From: VAZQ01 sp963821505 | Lineage (GTDB): Bacteria; Pseudomonadota; Alphaproteobacteria; Rhizobiales; Xanthobacteraceae | DNA: 64,000 bases | NCBI GenBank assembly: GCA_963821505.1 | Contig: CAWGEH010000008.1 | Coordinates: 248,001 to 312,000, forward strand | Direction: 5' to 3' | Shown: piece by piece, positions 25,303 to 34,033 of the stretch | Layout of the letters: each line of letters opens with the position of its first letter | Numbering within the stretch: the first letter of the stretch is position 1 | Program-made: the position numbers and the translations under genes | The notes under the pieces: generated by a model | Databases searched by the model: none | Seen by the model: only the letters and a program-made list of their open reading frames with translations | Told to the model about the DNA's origin: nothing

Positions 25303-26575
25303 ATGCTTGCACGACTGAACTGGCGAGGCGTTGTTGCCTCGTTCTTCGCGACTGCCGCGCTTGCCGCGTTGATAATCCCGGCCGGCGCCCAGACCCCATC
25401 CGGCGAGCCGATCAAGATCGGCTTCGGCATGGCGCTCACCGGCCCGCTCGCCCCCAACGGCAAGCAGGCGCTGCTCGGCATGAAGATCTGGGAAGAAGAG
25501 ACCAACGCCAAGGGCGGGTTGCTCGGGCGTCCGGTCAAGCTCGTCCACTACGACGACCAGAGCAATCCCGCGACGGTGCCGGGCATCTACACCAAGCTGC
25601 TCGACGTCGACAAAGTCGACCTCGTGCTCGGCGGCTACGCCACCAACATGAACGCGCCGGCGATGCCGGTGGTCATGCAGAAGGGCAAGACCTTCATCAG
25701 CCTGTTCGCGCTCGACGTGAATTCCGAGTTCAAATACCCGAAGTACTTCTCGGTGCTTCCGACCGGCCCGACCCCGAAGGAGTCCTTTACCGAGGGCTTC
25801 TTCCAGGTCGCCGCGGCGCAGAATCCCAAGCCGACGACCGTTGCGCTTGCGGCCGAGGATGCGGAATTTTCCCGCAACGCCTGCGAAGGCGCGCGGGCAA
25901 ATTCCAAGAAGTACGGGTTCAAGATCGTCTACGACAAGTCCTATCCGCCGAATACGACGGACTACACGCCGATCGTCCGCGCGATCCAGGCCGCCAATGC
26001 CGACCTCGTGATCATTTGTTCCTATCCGCTCAGCTCGGTCGGCATCGTGCTGGCGGCGAACGAGGCCGGCCTGAAGCCGAAGATGTTCGGCGGCGCCATG
26101 GTCGGCCTGCAGGCGACCGTGTTCAAGAACAAGCTCGGACCCAAGCTCAACGGCATCGTCAATTATGAGACCTGGGTGCCGTCCGAGAAAATGCTGGCAC
26201 CGGCCGCCGAGTTCTTCAAAAAGTACCAGGCGCTTGCCGGCGCCGAAGGCGTCGATCCGCTCGGCTACTATCTCGGCGGCTGGGGTTACGCCTACATCAG
26301 CATGCTCGGCGACGCCATCAAGGGCACCAACAGCATCGACGACAACAAGATCGCCGACTACATCCGCAGGCCACAGCTTCAAGACCATCATGGGCGACTG
26401 GAGCTACGGCAGCAACGGCGAATGGACCAAGTCGGGCATGATGCAGGTGCAGTACCACGGCATCAAGGAAGGCGCCGGTCTCGAGACCTGGAAGGGCATG
26501 AGCTACCAGACCGTGCTGACGCCGGCCGATTTGAAGACCGGCAACATCATCTATCCTTACGAGAAAGCGAAGTAG
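25303..26575 (+). pseudogene. ABC transporter substrate-binding protein, frameshifted
   Basis: This is a type I periplasmic binding protein with signal peptide (FFATAALAALIIPAGAQ) and GFGMALTGPLAPNGKQALLG at the mature start. The frame is intact to codon 355 (DYIR), then breaks at 26368. The following frame resumes with GHSFKTIMGDWSYGSNGEW and ends at 26575. Removing one base (the A at 26368) restores about 423 residues, which fits the family. No permease or ATPase accompanies it, so it may share the LivHMGF system upstream. True pseudogene and sequencing error cannot be separated here. Confidence 0.82.
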
Positions 26576-26787
26576 CCTCCTTGCCGGATGCGGTGCAGCG
26601 CGAGTGCGATGCACGAGCGGTGCACCGCTGATCCGGGACCGCCGTAGATCGTGGCGATCGCGGTCTGCGGCGCACCACTCGCCATAGCCCGCCCCTAGGG
26701 GCGTTGACGCCCGCCTTCGCGGGCTACGGACGGGCGCAACCGCACTTAAGGCTGCGCTGCGACGGGACCAGAAGATCGAACGCCGTG

Positions 26788-27811
26788 ATGCTCCTTCCCA
26801 CCACCCTGGTCGGCTCCTATCCGCAGCCGGACTGGCTGATCGATCGGCCCAGGCTTTCAAAGCAAGTGCCGCGAGTGCGCGCGCACGATCTCTGGCTGAT
26901 CGATCCGCAACGGCTCGACGCAGCGCAGGACGACGCGACACTGCTTGCCATCCGGGATCAGGAGCGTGCCGGTCTCGACATCATCACCGACGGCGAGCAG
27001 CGCCGCGAAAGCTACTCCAACCGTTTCGCCACCGCGCTCGCGGGGATCGATCTCGAGAACCCGGGACGGACCCCCAACCGCACCGGCGGGTTTTCCACCG
27101 TCCCGCGGGTGGTGGGGCCGATCCGGCGCAAGCATCCAGTCGAGGTCCGCGACGTCGAATTCCTGCGCGCCAATACCGATCGCACGATCAAGATGACGGT
27201 GCCGGGGCCGTTCACCATGTCGGTGCAATGTCAGGACGATTTCTACCGGGACGAGGAGGCGCTCGCCCTGGACTATGCGGCTGCGGTCAATGCCGAGATC
27301 AAGGACCTGTTCGCGGCCGGCGCCGACATCGTGCAGATCGACGAGCCCTGGATGCAGTCGCGCGGGGACCGGGCCCGCAAATATCGGGATCAAGGCGCTC
27401 GACCGGGCGCTCGAAGGCGCCGGCGGGACCACCGCCGTGCATATCTGCTTCGGCTATGCCGCGGTGGTGAAGGAAAAGCCCTCCGGCTATTCTTTCCTGG
27501 CCGAATTCGAGCACTCGGCGGTCGATCAAGTCTCGATCGAGGCGGCGCAGCCCAAGCTCGATCTTTCGATCTTGCAACAATTGCCTTCGAAGACGATCAT
27601 CCTCGGCGTCATTGACCTCGCGGATCCGGCCGTCGAGACCCCGGAAACCGTGGCCGCGCGCATTCGCAAGGCGTTGCCGTTTGCTGCGGCGGAGCGGATC
27701 GTGGTGGCGCCGGATTGCGGCCTCAAATATCTTCCGCGCGCGGCGGCGTTCGGAAAGATGCGCGCCATGGTCGAAGGCGCGGAGATCGTGCGCCGCGAGA
27801 TCTCGGGTTAG
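26788..27811 (+). pseudogene. Divergent MetE-like methyltransferase (paralogue 5), frameshifted
   Basis: This fifth MetE-like gene belongs to another subgroup. It starts LLPTTLVGSYPQPDWLID, like classic MetE C-terminal domains, and keeps the zinc ligands AVHICFGY, VSIEAAQP and APDCGLKYLPR. The frame breaks near 27385: codons read RARKY, then one extra base, then GIKALDRALEG in the next frame. Deleting one base gives about 340 residues. ATG 26788 is the likely start. Its function could be real methionine synthesis from a methyl donor, or a related thiol alkylation; genetic context does not decide. Confidence 0.8.
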
Positions 27812-27872
27812 AGGCCGTGCGGCAGGACATCATGCGGCAAGACGGCAGGAAGAGCCGATGGAGGAGACAGCC

Positions 27873-28755
27873 ATGCCCTATGTGACCGAAGACAACCTGA
27901 CCGATGTCGCGCTCGAGCGCTGGAAGGACATTCCCGATCCGCGCCTGCGGCAGATCATGCAATCGCTGATCAAGCATCTCCACGGTTTCGTGCGCGACAT
28001 CGAGCCGACCGAGGCCGAATGGGCGACCGCGATCGACTGGCTCACCCGCACCGGCAAGCTGTGCTCACAGAAGCGGCAGGAGTTCATCCTGACCTCCGAC
28101 GTGCTGGGCGTGAGCATGCTGGTCGACGCGATCAATCACCGCCGGCCGAGCGGGGCGACGCCGAGCACGGTCGAAGGGCCGTTCCACGTGCCCAACGCGC
28201 CTTCGATCGCGCATGGCGGCAACATGGCGGACGGCGCGCCCGGCATCCCCTGCTTCGTCACCGGTACGGTCAAGGGGCTCGGCGGCGAGCCGATCGCGGG
28301 CGCGGTGCTCGACCTCTGGCAGACCGACGGCGAGGGCCTATACGAGGACCAGCGCGACGTCAGCGGTCCGTGGATGCGCGGGCTTTACCGCATCGCAGAG
28401 CGACGGCAACTATGCCATCCGCACGGTGGCGCCGATCTCCTACACCATCCCGATGGACGGCACCGTCGGCGAGCTCATGAACCGCACCAATATCAGCCAT
28501 ATGCGGCCCGCCCACATCCATTTCGCCATCACGGCGCCGGGGTACCACGCCTGCGTCACCCATCTGTTCCAGAAGGGTGACGAATTCATCGATAGCGACG
28601 TGGTCTACGGCGTGAAGGCGCCGCTGATCGTCGAATTCGTGAAGAAGCCCCCGGGCAAGGCGCCAACCGGCGAAGTGCTCTCCACGCCGTTCTACGAGAT
28701 CAGGTACGACTTCGTGCTGCAGAAGCAGGCGGAGGCGCTTGCCGCGGCGGAGTGA
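27873..28755 (+). pseudogene. Intradiol dioxygenase (hydroxyquinol 1,2-dioxygenase type), frameshifted
   Basis: The intact family member would open 1,2,4-trihydroxybenzene (or a catechol) between its hydroxyls with Fe(III), giving maleylacetate. Visible parts are an N-terminal helical linker domain, VEGPFHVPNAP, LDLWQTDGEGLYEDQ (first Tyr ligand), then in the shifted frame PISYTIPMDG (second Tyr) and RPAHIHFAITAPGY (two His ligands). One extra A at 28392 breaks the frame after GLYR; without it the product is about 293 residues, normal for the family. ATG 27873 follows GAGGAGA. It follows MetE-like paralogue 5 by 61 bases. Confidence 0.82.
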
Positions 28756-28779
28756 GAGCTGCGAGTGTTCTTGGTTGGA

Positions 28780-28851
28780 GTCGTCCCCGCGCAAGCGGGG
28801 ACCCATAACCACAGGCGCTGGAATATGGGCCTCCGCTTGCGCGGGGGCGAC
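28780..28851. repeat. Dispersed palindromic repeat, family A copy 3
   Basis: It lies between the dioxygenase and MetE-like paralogue 3. Arms are CCCCGCGCAAGCGGGG and CTCCGCTTGCGCGGGGG around TGGAATATGGG. It ends about 25 bases before the next start codon, so it forms part of that gene's leader. Confidence 0.78.
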
Positions 28852-28875
28852 GACAACTGAGAAAGACGACAGATC

Positions 28876-29979
28876 ATGCTCCGCATCAAGCCGCCGTTCC
28901 GCGCCGATCACGTGGGAAGCCTGCTGCGCCCTGCCGCCCTCAAAGAGGCGCGCGCCAAGCGCGAGCGCGGCGAGATCAGCGCGGAGGAACTCGCGAGTAT
29001 CGAAGACCGCGAGATCGAGAAGGTGATCCGCAAGCAGGAGGAGGTCGGACTTCGCTCCGTCACCGACGGCGAATTCCGCCGCGCCTTTTGGAACTACGAT
29101 TTTCTCGGGCGTCTTGACGGTGTCGAGGCCTATCTGGGCGAGCGCAAGATCAAGTTCCAGGGTCCGCAACCCAAACCGATGATGCTGCGCGTCGTTGGCA
29201 AGCTCGGCTCCTACCGCGCGCATCCCATGGTCGAGCATTTCAAGTTCGTCGCTGCGCACACCAAGGCGACGCCGAAGATGACCATCCCGTCGCCCTCGTC
29301 GCTGCATTTTCGCTACGGGCGCGACGCGGTGCCGGTGGAAATCTATCCCGATATGGATGAGTTTTATCGCGATCTCGGCGAGAGTTATCGCAAGGCGGTA
29401 CGCGCCTTCGCCGATGCCGGCTGCCGCTATCTCCAGCTCGACGAGGTCAACTTCACCTATCTCTGCGATCCGAAGCTGCGCGCATTCGTCGCCAACCGCG
29501 GCGAGGACCCGCAGCAGCTGCCGCACGTCTATGCCGGCCTGATCAACGCGGCGATCTCCGACCTCCCTGCCGACGCGACCAAGGCGATGCACCTCTGCCG
29601 CGGCAACTTCCAGTCGACCTTCGTGGCGTCCGGCGGCTACGAGCCGGTGGCTGAAATCCTGTTCAACGAAATCGGTATCGACGCCTATTTCATGGAATAC
29701 GACAGCGAGCGTGCCGGCACCTTCGAGCCGCTGCGTTTCGTGCCCAAGGGCAAGACGGTGGTGCTCGGCCTCGTCACCTCGAAGAGCGGAAAGCTCGAAG
29801 GCAAGGACGAGCTCAAGCGCCGGATCGATGAGGCCGCGAGGTTCATCGACCGCGATCAGCTCTGCCTCTCCCCGCAATGCGGCTTCGCCTCGACCGAGGA
29901 AGGCAATATCCTGGCCGCGGAGGAGCAATGGGCGAAGCTGCAGCGGATCGTGGAGGTGGCCGATGAGGTGTGGGGGTGA
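28876..29979 (+). CDS. MetE-like zinc-dependent methyltransferase, paralogue 3
   Basis: It has 367 residues with the common start KPPFRADHVGSLLRPAALK and zinc ligands in AMHLCRGN, YFMEYDSERAGT and SPQCGF. It is the most divergent of the four close paralogues in the active-site neighbourhood: RRSWWHFDF of paralogues 1 and 2 is RRAFWNYDF here, and the FDDTVWAYLCS segment becomes LDEVNFTYLCD. That suggests a different small-molecule substrate. Its leader contains a family A palindrome. Confidence 0.82.
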   Translation: MLRIKPPFRADHVGSLLRPAALKEARAKRERGEISAEELASIEDREIEKVIRKQEEVGLRSVTDGEFRRAFWNYDFLGRLDGVEAYLGERKIKFQGPQPKPMMLRVVGKLGSYRAHPMVEHFKFVAAHTKATPKMTIPSPSSLHFRYGRDAVPVEIYPDMDEFYRDLGESYRKAVRAFADAGCRYLQLDEVNFTYLCDPKLRAFVANRGEDPQQLPHVYAGLINAAISDLPADATKAMHLCRGNFQSTFVASGGYEPVAEILFNEIGIDAYFMEYDSERAGTFEPLRFVPKGKTVVLGLVTSKSGKLEGKDELKRRIDEAARFIDRDQLCLSPQCGFASTEEGNILAAEEQWAKLQRIVEVADEVWG

Positions 29980-29980
29980 C

Positions 29981-30050
29981 GGACGATAGAAGGCAGAGGA
30001 CAGACGATGGACCCCCCACTGTCCTTTGCCCTCCGTCCTCGGTCGTCCAA
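29981..30050. repeat. Imperfect inverted repeat of GGACGA/TCGTCC type (family C)
   Basis: The spacer before paralogue 4 is a long imperfect hairpin: GGACGATAGAAGGCAGAGG on the left and CTGTCCTTTGCCC...GGTCGTCC on the right, separated by a run of C. A related GACGGACGACAGAAGGACAG tract is found at 54982-55082. It appears to be another dispersed repeat family. Confidence 0.55.
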
Positions 30051-30080
30051 TCAGGTGAGAGAATCACAGGGGTACAACAA

Positions 30081-31181
30081 ATGAAGCGAACCACGCCGCC
30101 GTTCCGCGCCGACCACGTCGGCAGCCTGTTGCGGCCCGCGTCCCTGAAGGACGCGCGTGAGAAGCGCGCCAAGGGCGAGATCACGCCGGACGAGCTCAGG
30201 GCGGTCGAGGACCGCGAGATCGAGCGCGCCATCAAGAAGCAGGAGGAGGTCGGGCTTCAGGCCGTCACCGACGGCGAGTTCCGCCGCTCGTGGTGGCACC
30301 TTGATTTCCTCTGGGGGCTCGACGGTGCCGAACGTTACACCATGGAGCAAGGCATTGCGTTCCAGGGCTTGCAAACCCGGGCGGAGGGCGCACGCATCGT
30401 CGGCAAGGTCGGGTTTTCCAACCACCCGATGTTGGAGCATTTCAAGTTCGTCAGGGCGCATACGACACGAACGCCAAAGATCACGATCCCCGCGCCGTCG
30501 GCGCTCTATGGCCGGACCGGCCGCGCCGCGGTCAGCGAGAAGAAGTACCCGTCGCTCGAGCAGTTCTTCACCGACCTCGGCGCCGCCTACCGCAAGGGGG
30601 TCCGCGCCTTCGCCGACGCCGGCTGCCGCTATCTGCAACTCGACGAAGTGTTCATCGCGATGCTGTGCGATCCCAACTACCGCAAGACCCAGCAGGGCCG
30701 CGGCGATGACCCGCAGAAATTGGCCGAGCGCTATGCCGACCTCATCAACACCGCGATGTCGGACATCCCCTCCGACATGACCATCACCATGCATCTGTGC
30801 CGCGGCAATTACCGTTCGACCTTCATGGGCGCCGGAGGCTACGACCCGGTGGCCGAAATTCTGTTCGACCGCATCAAGGTGCACGGCTATTTCATGGAAT
30901 ACGACACCGATCGTGCCGGCACCTTCGAGCCGTTACGGCGGGTGCGCAAGGGCCAGACGGTGGTGCTTGGCCTGGTGACGACCAAGACGGGAGAGCTCGA
31001 AACCAAGGACCGGATCAAGCGGCGCATCGACGAGGCCGCAAAGTTCGTCGATCTCGATCAGTTGTGCCTGAGCCCGCAGTGCGGATTCGCCTCGAGCGAG
31101 GAAGGCAACACGCTTGCCGAGGATCAGCAATGGGCGAAACTACGGATGATCGTGGAGGTCGCCGACGAGGTGTGGCGTTGA
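30081..31181 (+). CDS. MetE-like zinc-dependent methyltransferase, paralogue 4
   Basis: It has 366 residues, starting MKRTTPPFRADHVGSLLRPA. Zinc ligands lie in TMHLCRGN, YFMEYDTDRAGT and SPQCGF. It keeps RRSWWHLDF like paralogues 1 and 2 but shares LQLDEVFIAMLCDP with paralogue 3, so it is intermediate. AGGGG precedes the ATG at 30081 by eight bases. It closes the MetE-like block; an SDR gene follows 90 bases downstream. Confidence 0.82.
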   Translation: MKRTTPPFRADHVGSLLRPASLKDAREKRAKGEITPDELRAVEDREIERAIKKQEEVGLQAVTDGEFRRSWWHLDFLWGLDGAERYTMEQGIAFQGLQTRAEGARIVGKVGFSNHPMLEHFKFVRAHTTRTPKITIPAPSALYGRTGRAAVSEKKYPSLEQFFTDLGAAYRKGVRAFADAGCRYLQLDEVFIAMLCDPNYRKTQQGRGDDPQKLAERYADLINTAMSDIPSDMTITMHLCRGNYRSTFMGAGGYDPVAEILFDRIKVHGYFMEYDTDRAGTFEPLRRVRKGQTVVLGLVTTKTGELETKDRIKRRIDEAAKFVDLDQLCLSPQCGFASSEEGNTLAEDQQWAKLRMIVEVADEVWR

Positions 31182-31271
31182 CGGCCGTCGCACGATGGGG
31201 GAGGGATAACCGTCGTCCGTCGTCCGTCGTTAGGCCAACACGGCCCGTGGTCGGAGTGAAGGGGCAGCTCG

Positions 31272-32186
31272 ATGACAGGCATCGTCACCGGCAAGGTCGC
31301 CATCGTCACCGGCGCCGGTCGCGGCATCGGTCGCGGCATTGCGCTGCTGCTGGCGCGGGAAGGCGCCCGTGTCGTCGTCTGCGACATCGGTGCGAGTCTC
31401 GAGGGCGCCGGCGCGGATGCGGGCCCTGCGCAGGGGGTGGTCGACGAGATCAAGCGCAGCGGCAGCGAAGCGATCGCCTCGACTCTCTCCATTGCCGAGC
31501 CGAAGAACGCCGACGAGGTCGTGAAAGCCGCGCTTGCCGCCTTCGGCCGGGTCGATATCCTGGTCAACAATGCCGGCATTCTGCGCGACCGCATCTTCCA
31601 TCGCATGAGCTGGTCGGACTGGTCGGACGTGCTGGCGGTTCATCTCAACGGCTCCTTCAACATGAGCCGCGCCTGCGCGGTCCAGTTCCGCGAGCAGAAT
31701 TCCGGCGCCTTCGTGCACATGACCTCGACCTCGGCGCTGGTCGGCAATTTCGGTCAGGCGAACTATATGGCGGCGAAATTCGGCATCGTCGGGCTTTCGC
31801 GCGGGATTGCGCTCGACATGCAGCGATTCAAGGTGCGATCGAACTGCATCGCGCCGTTCGCTTGGACGCGCATGATCGATTCGATTCCGGCGGAAACTCC
31901 GGAGGAGAAGGCGCGGGTCGAGCGCTTCCAGCAAATGACGCCGGAGAAGATCGCGCCGCTCACGGTCTATCTTGCCTCCGACCGCGCGGACGGAATTTCC
32001 GGCCAGATTTTCGGCGTGCGCAACAACGAGATTTTCCTGTTCAACCAGCCGCGACCGGTTCGCACCATCCATCGTTCCGATGGCTGGAGTCCCGAGAAGC
32101 TCGACCAGCAGCTCAAGGGGGCGCTCGGGCCTTCGTTCACGCCGCTCGAGCGCTCGACCGATGTCTTCTCATGGGACCCGGTGTGA
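31272..32186 (+). CDS. Short-chain dehydrogenase (peroxisomal MFE-2/HSD17B4-like domain)
   Basis: The 304-residue NAD(P)-dependent oxidoreductase has VAIVTGAGRGIGRGIALLL, VVVCDIG after the second strand, NNAGILRDRIFHRM and the active-site YMAAKFG with Ser in TSTSALVG. The NNAGILRDR segment and the long C-terminal part (FGVRNNEIFLFNQPRPVRTIH) resemble 3-hydroxyacyl-CoA dehydrogenases of the multifunctional enzyme type 2 group. It is followed by an acyl-CoA dehydrogenase, so the two may act in one beta-oxidation of a branched or alicyclic acyl-CoA. The substrate is unknown. Confidence 0.85.
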   Translation: MTGIVTGKVAIVTGAGRGIGRGIALLLAREGARVVVCDIGASLEGAGADAGPAQGVVDEIKRSGSEAIASTLSIAEPKNADEVVKAALAAFGRVDILVNNAGILRDRIFHRMSWSDWSDVLAVHLNGSFNMSRACAVQFREQNSGAFVHMTSTSALVGNFGQANYMAAKFGIVGLSRGIALDMQRFKVRSNCIAPFAWTRMIDSIPAETPEEKARVERFQQMTPEKIAPLTVYLASDRADGISGQIFGVRNNEIFLFNQPRPVRTIHRSDGWSPEKLDQQLKGALGPSFTPLERSTDVFSWDPV

Positions 32187-32220
32187 TACCAACGGCCACT
32201 AACAATGACTCATTCTCACC

Positions 32221-32395
32221 GTCACCCTGAGGTGCGAGCGAAGCGAGCCACCGCAAGTCGGCTATTGCCGACTTGCGCGCTCTAGAATCCGATCTCGGGT
32301 AAACCCGAGATCGGTGGGCGACGGCCCGTATATTGCCGCGAGCCAGGGGCCGCTCATCCTTCGAGGCCCGCCTTCGGCGGGCGCCTCAGGATGAC
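32221..32395. repeat. Composite palindromic repeat block upstream of the acyl-CoA dehydrogenase
   Basis: Most of the 300-base gap 32187-32486 is repeat DNA. It contains GAGCGAAGCGAGC (near 32235), the hairpin CGCAAGTCGG/CCGACTTGCG (32252-32277), the hairpin CCGATCTCGGG/CCCGAGATCGG (32289-32314), and TCATCCTTCGAGG...CCTCAGGATGA with an inner GCCCGCCTTCGGCGGGC (32354-32395). The two middle hairpins recur in reverse order after the next gene. Confidence 0.8.
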
Positions 32396-32486
32396 GGTCG
32401 CCGGTTAGTGCCCCTGGTGTGAGGCGCGCAGGCGTGCCCCCGAAACTCGGATGGTGGTAGGGTCGTTCCGGCCCAATGGGCACACA

Positions 32487-33662
32487 ATGGTCGACACGCA
32501 GTTGCAACCCCCGCCGGACGACCTCGCGCAAATCCGCGCGTCCGTTCGCACGCTCTGCGCCAAGTTCCCCGGCGAGTATTGGCGCGGGCTCGATCGCGAG
32601 CGCGCCTATCCGACCGAATTCGTCGCGGCGCTCACGCAGGCCGGTTTCCTGGCGGCGCTGATCCCGGAGCAATATGGCGGCAGCGGGCTCACCATGACGG
32701 CCGCGGCCGCCATCATGGAGGAAATCCAGGCATCGGGCTGCAATGGCGCAGCCTGCCACGCCCAGATGTACACCATGGGCACGCTGCTGCGGCACGGCAG
32801 CGCGGCGCAGAAGGCGCGCTGGCTGCCGGCGATCGCGGCGGGCGAACTGCGGCTGCAAGCCTTCGGGGTCACCGAGCCGACGTCAGGCTCCGATACCCTC
32901 AATTTGCGCACCACCGCGTTGCGTGAGGGCGACCACTACATCATCAACGGCCAGAAGATCTGGACCTCGCGCGCCGAGCATTCCGATCTCCTGCTGCTGA
33001 TTGCCCGCACCACACCGCGCGAGCAGGCAAGAACGCGCACCGACGGTCTGTCCGTATTTCTCGTCGACATGCGGCTCGCGCAAGGCACGGGCATCAGCAT
33101 CAATCCGATCCGCACGATGATGAACCACGCGACCACGGAGCTGTTCTTTGACGACCTGCGCGTTCCAGCGGAAAATCTCATCGGCGAGGAGGGGCAGGGC
33201 TTCCGCTACATCCTCAGCGGCATGAATGCCGAGCGAATCCTGATCGCGGCCGAGTGCATCGGCGACGCCAAGTGGTTCATCGCCAAGGCCGCCGCCTACG
33301 CCAAGGAGCGCGTCGTGTTCGGCCGGCAGATCGGCCAGAACCAGGGGGTGCAGTTTCCGATCGCGCGCGCCTATGCGCAGATGCGCGCGGCCGAGCTCAT
33401 GGTGCGCGAGGCCGCGTCCCGCTACGAGGCCGAGCGCGACTGCGGCGCCGAGGCCAACATGGCGAAGCTACTCGCCGCCGACGCCTCCTGGGCGGCGGCC
33501 GACATGTGCCTGCAGACCCACGGCGGCTTCGGTTTTGCCGAGGAATTCGACATCGAGCGCAAGTTCCGCGAGACCCGCCTTTACCAGACCGCGCCGATCT
33601 CGACCAACCTGATCCTGTCCTATCTCGCCGAGCACGTGCTCGGCCTGCCGCGGTCGTATTAG
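32487..33662 (+). CDS. Acyl-CoA dehydrogenase family protein
   Basis: This is a flavoprotein that introduces an alpha-beta double bond into an acyl-CoA. The 391 residues show N-terminal helices, LQAFGVTEPTSGSDTLNL (FAD loop), GQKIWTSRAEHSD, and the C-terminal QTHGGFGFAEEFDIERKFRETR. The usual catalytic Glu of the short/medium-chain group (YEGT) is absent: the segment reads LYQTAPISTN. A Glu in MNAERILIAAE lies where isovaleryl- and long-chain enzymes carry their base. ATG 32487 is the likely start; an in-frame ATG at 32451 is possible. Palindromic repeat blocks flank the gene on both sides. Confidence 0.87.
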   Translation: MVDTQLQPPPDDLAQIRASVRTLCAKFPGEYWRGLDRERAYPTEFVAALTQAGFLAALIPEQYGGSGLTMTAAAAIMEEIQASGCNGAACHAQMYTMGTLLRHGSAAQKARWLPAIAAGELRLQAFGVTEPTSGSDTLNLRTTALREGDHYIINGQKIWTSRAEHSDLLLLIARTTPREQARTRTDGLSVFLVDMRLAQGTGISINPIRTMMNHATTELFFDDLRVPAENLIGEEGQGFRYILSGMNAERILIAAECIGDAKWFIAKAAAYAKERVVFGRQIGQNQGVQFPIARAYAQMRAAELMVREAASRYEAERDCGAEANMAKLLAADASWAAADMCLQTHGGFGFAEEFDIERKFRETRLYQTAPISTNLILSYLAEHVLGLPRSY

Positions 33663-33696
33663 CGCATTTTCCACCAGTGCTGATCCTTATGAGGTT

Positions 33697-33870
33697 GTCA
33701 TGCGCGGGCTTGACCCGCGCATCCATCTCCCTGGCAAAAGAATCGCGGCAAAGACGCGGTAAGCTATTGCGAAGAATAGATGGACATCCGAACTCGGGTT
33801 TACCCGAGTTCGGATTCCCAAGTGCGCAAGTCGGATAAATCCGACTTGCGTGGTCAAGCCCGCGGGTGAC
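33697..33870. repeat. Composite palindromic repeat block downstream of the acyl-CoA dehydrogenase
   Basis: The gap 33663-34033 is dominated by this element. The outer arms are CATGCGCGGGCTTGACCCGCG (about 33698) and GGTCAAGCCCGCGGGTGAC (about 33852). Inside lie CCGAACTCGGG/CCCGAGTTCGG (33788-33813) and CGCAAGTCGG/CCGACTTGCG (33825-33850). Both inner hairpins match those at 32252-32314 in reverse order. Nothing gene-like is visible in the remaining 160 bases before emrB. Confidence 0.8.
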
Positions 33871-34033
33871 ACCTGTGAACGTACGATGCTGAATCAAACC
33901 AGCTGGAAAACGCTGTAGCGCATGTTGCGGAAAAGCTGCTCCCACCTGATCGGAGGTGGCAGCCGGTTTCCGAATGGAATATGCGCACAATCAGAGAATT
34001 TAGGGCGCGTCGCGCCCGGACGCAGCCGAAGCG

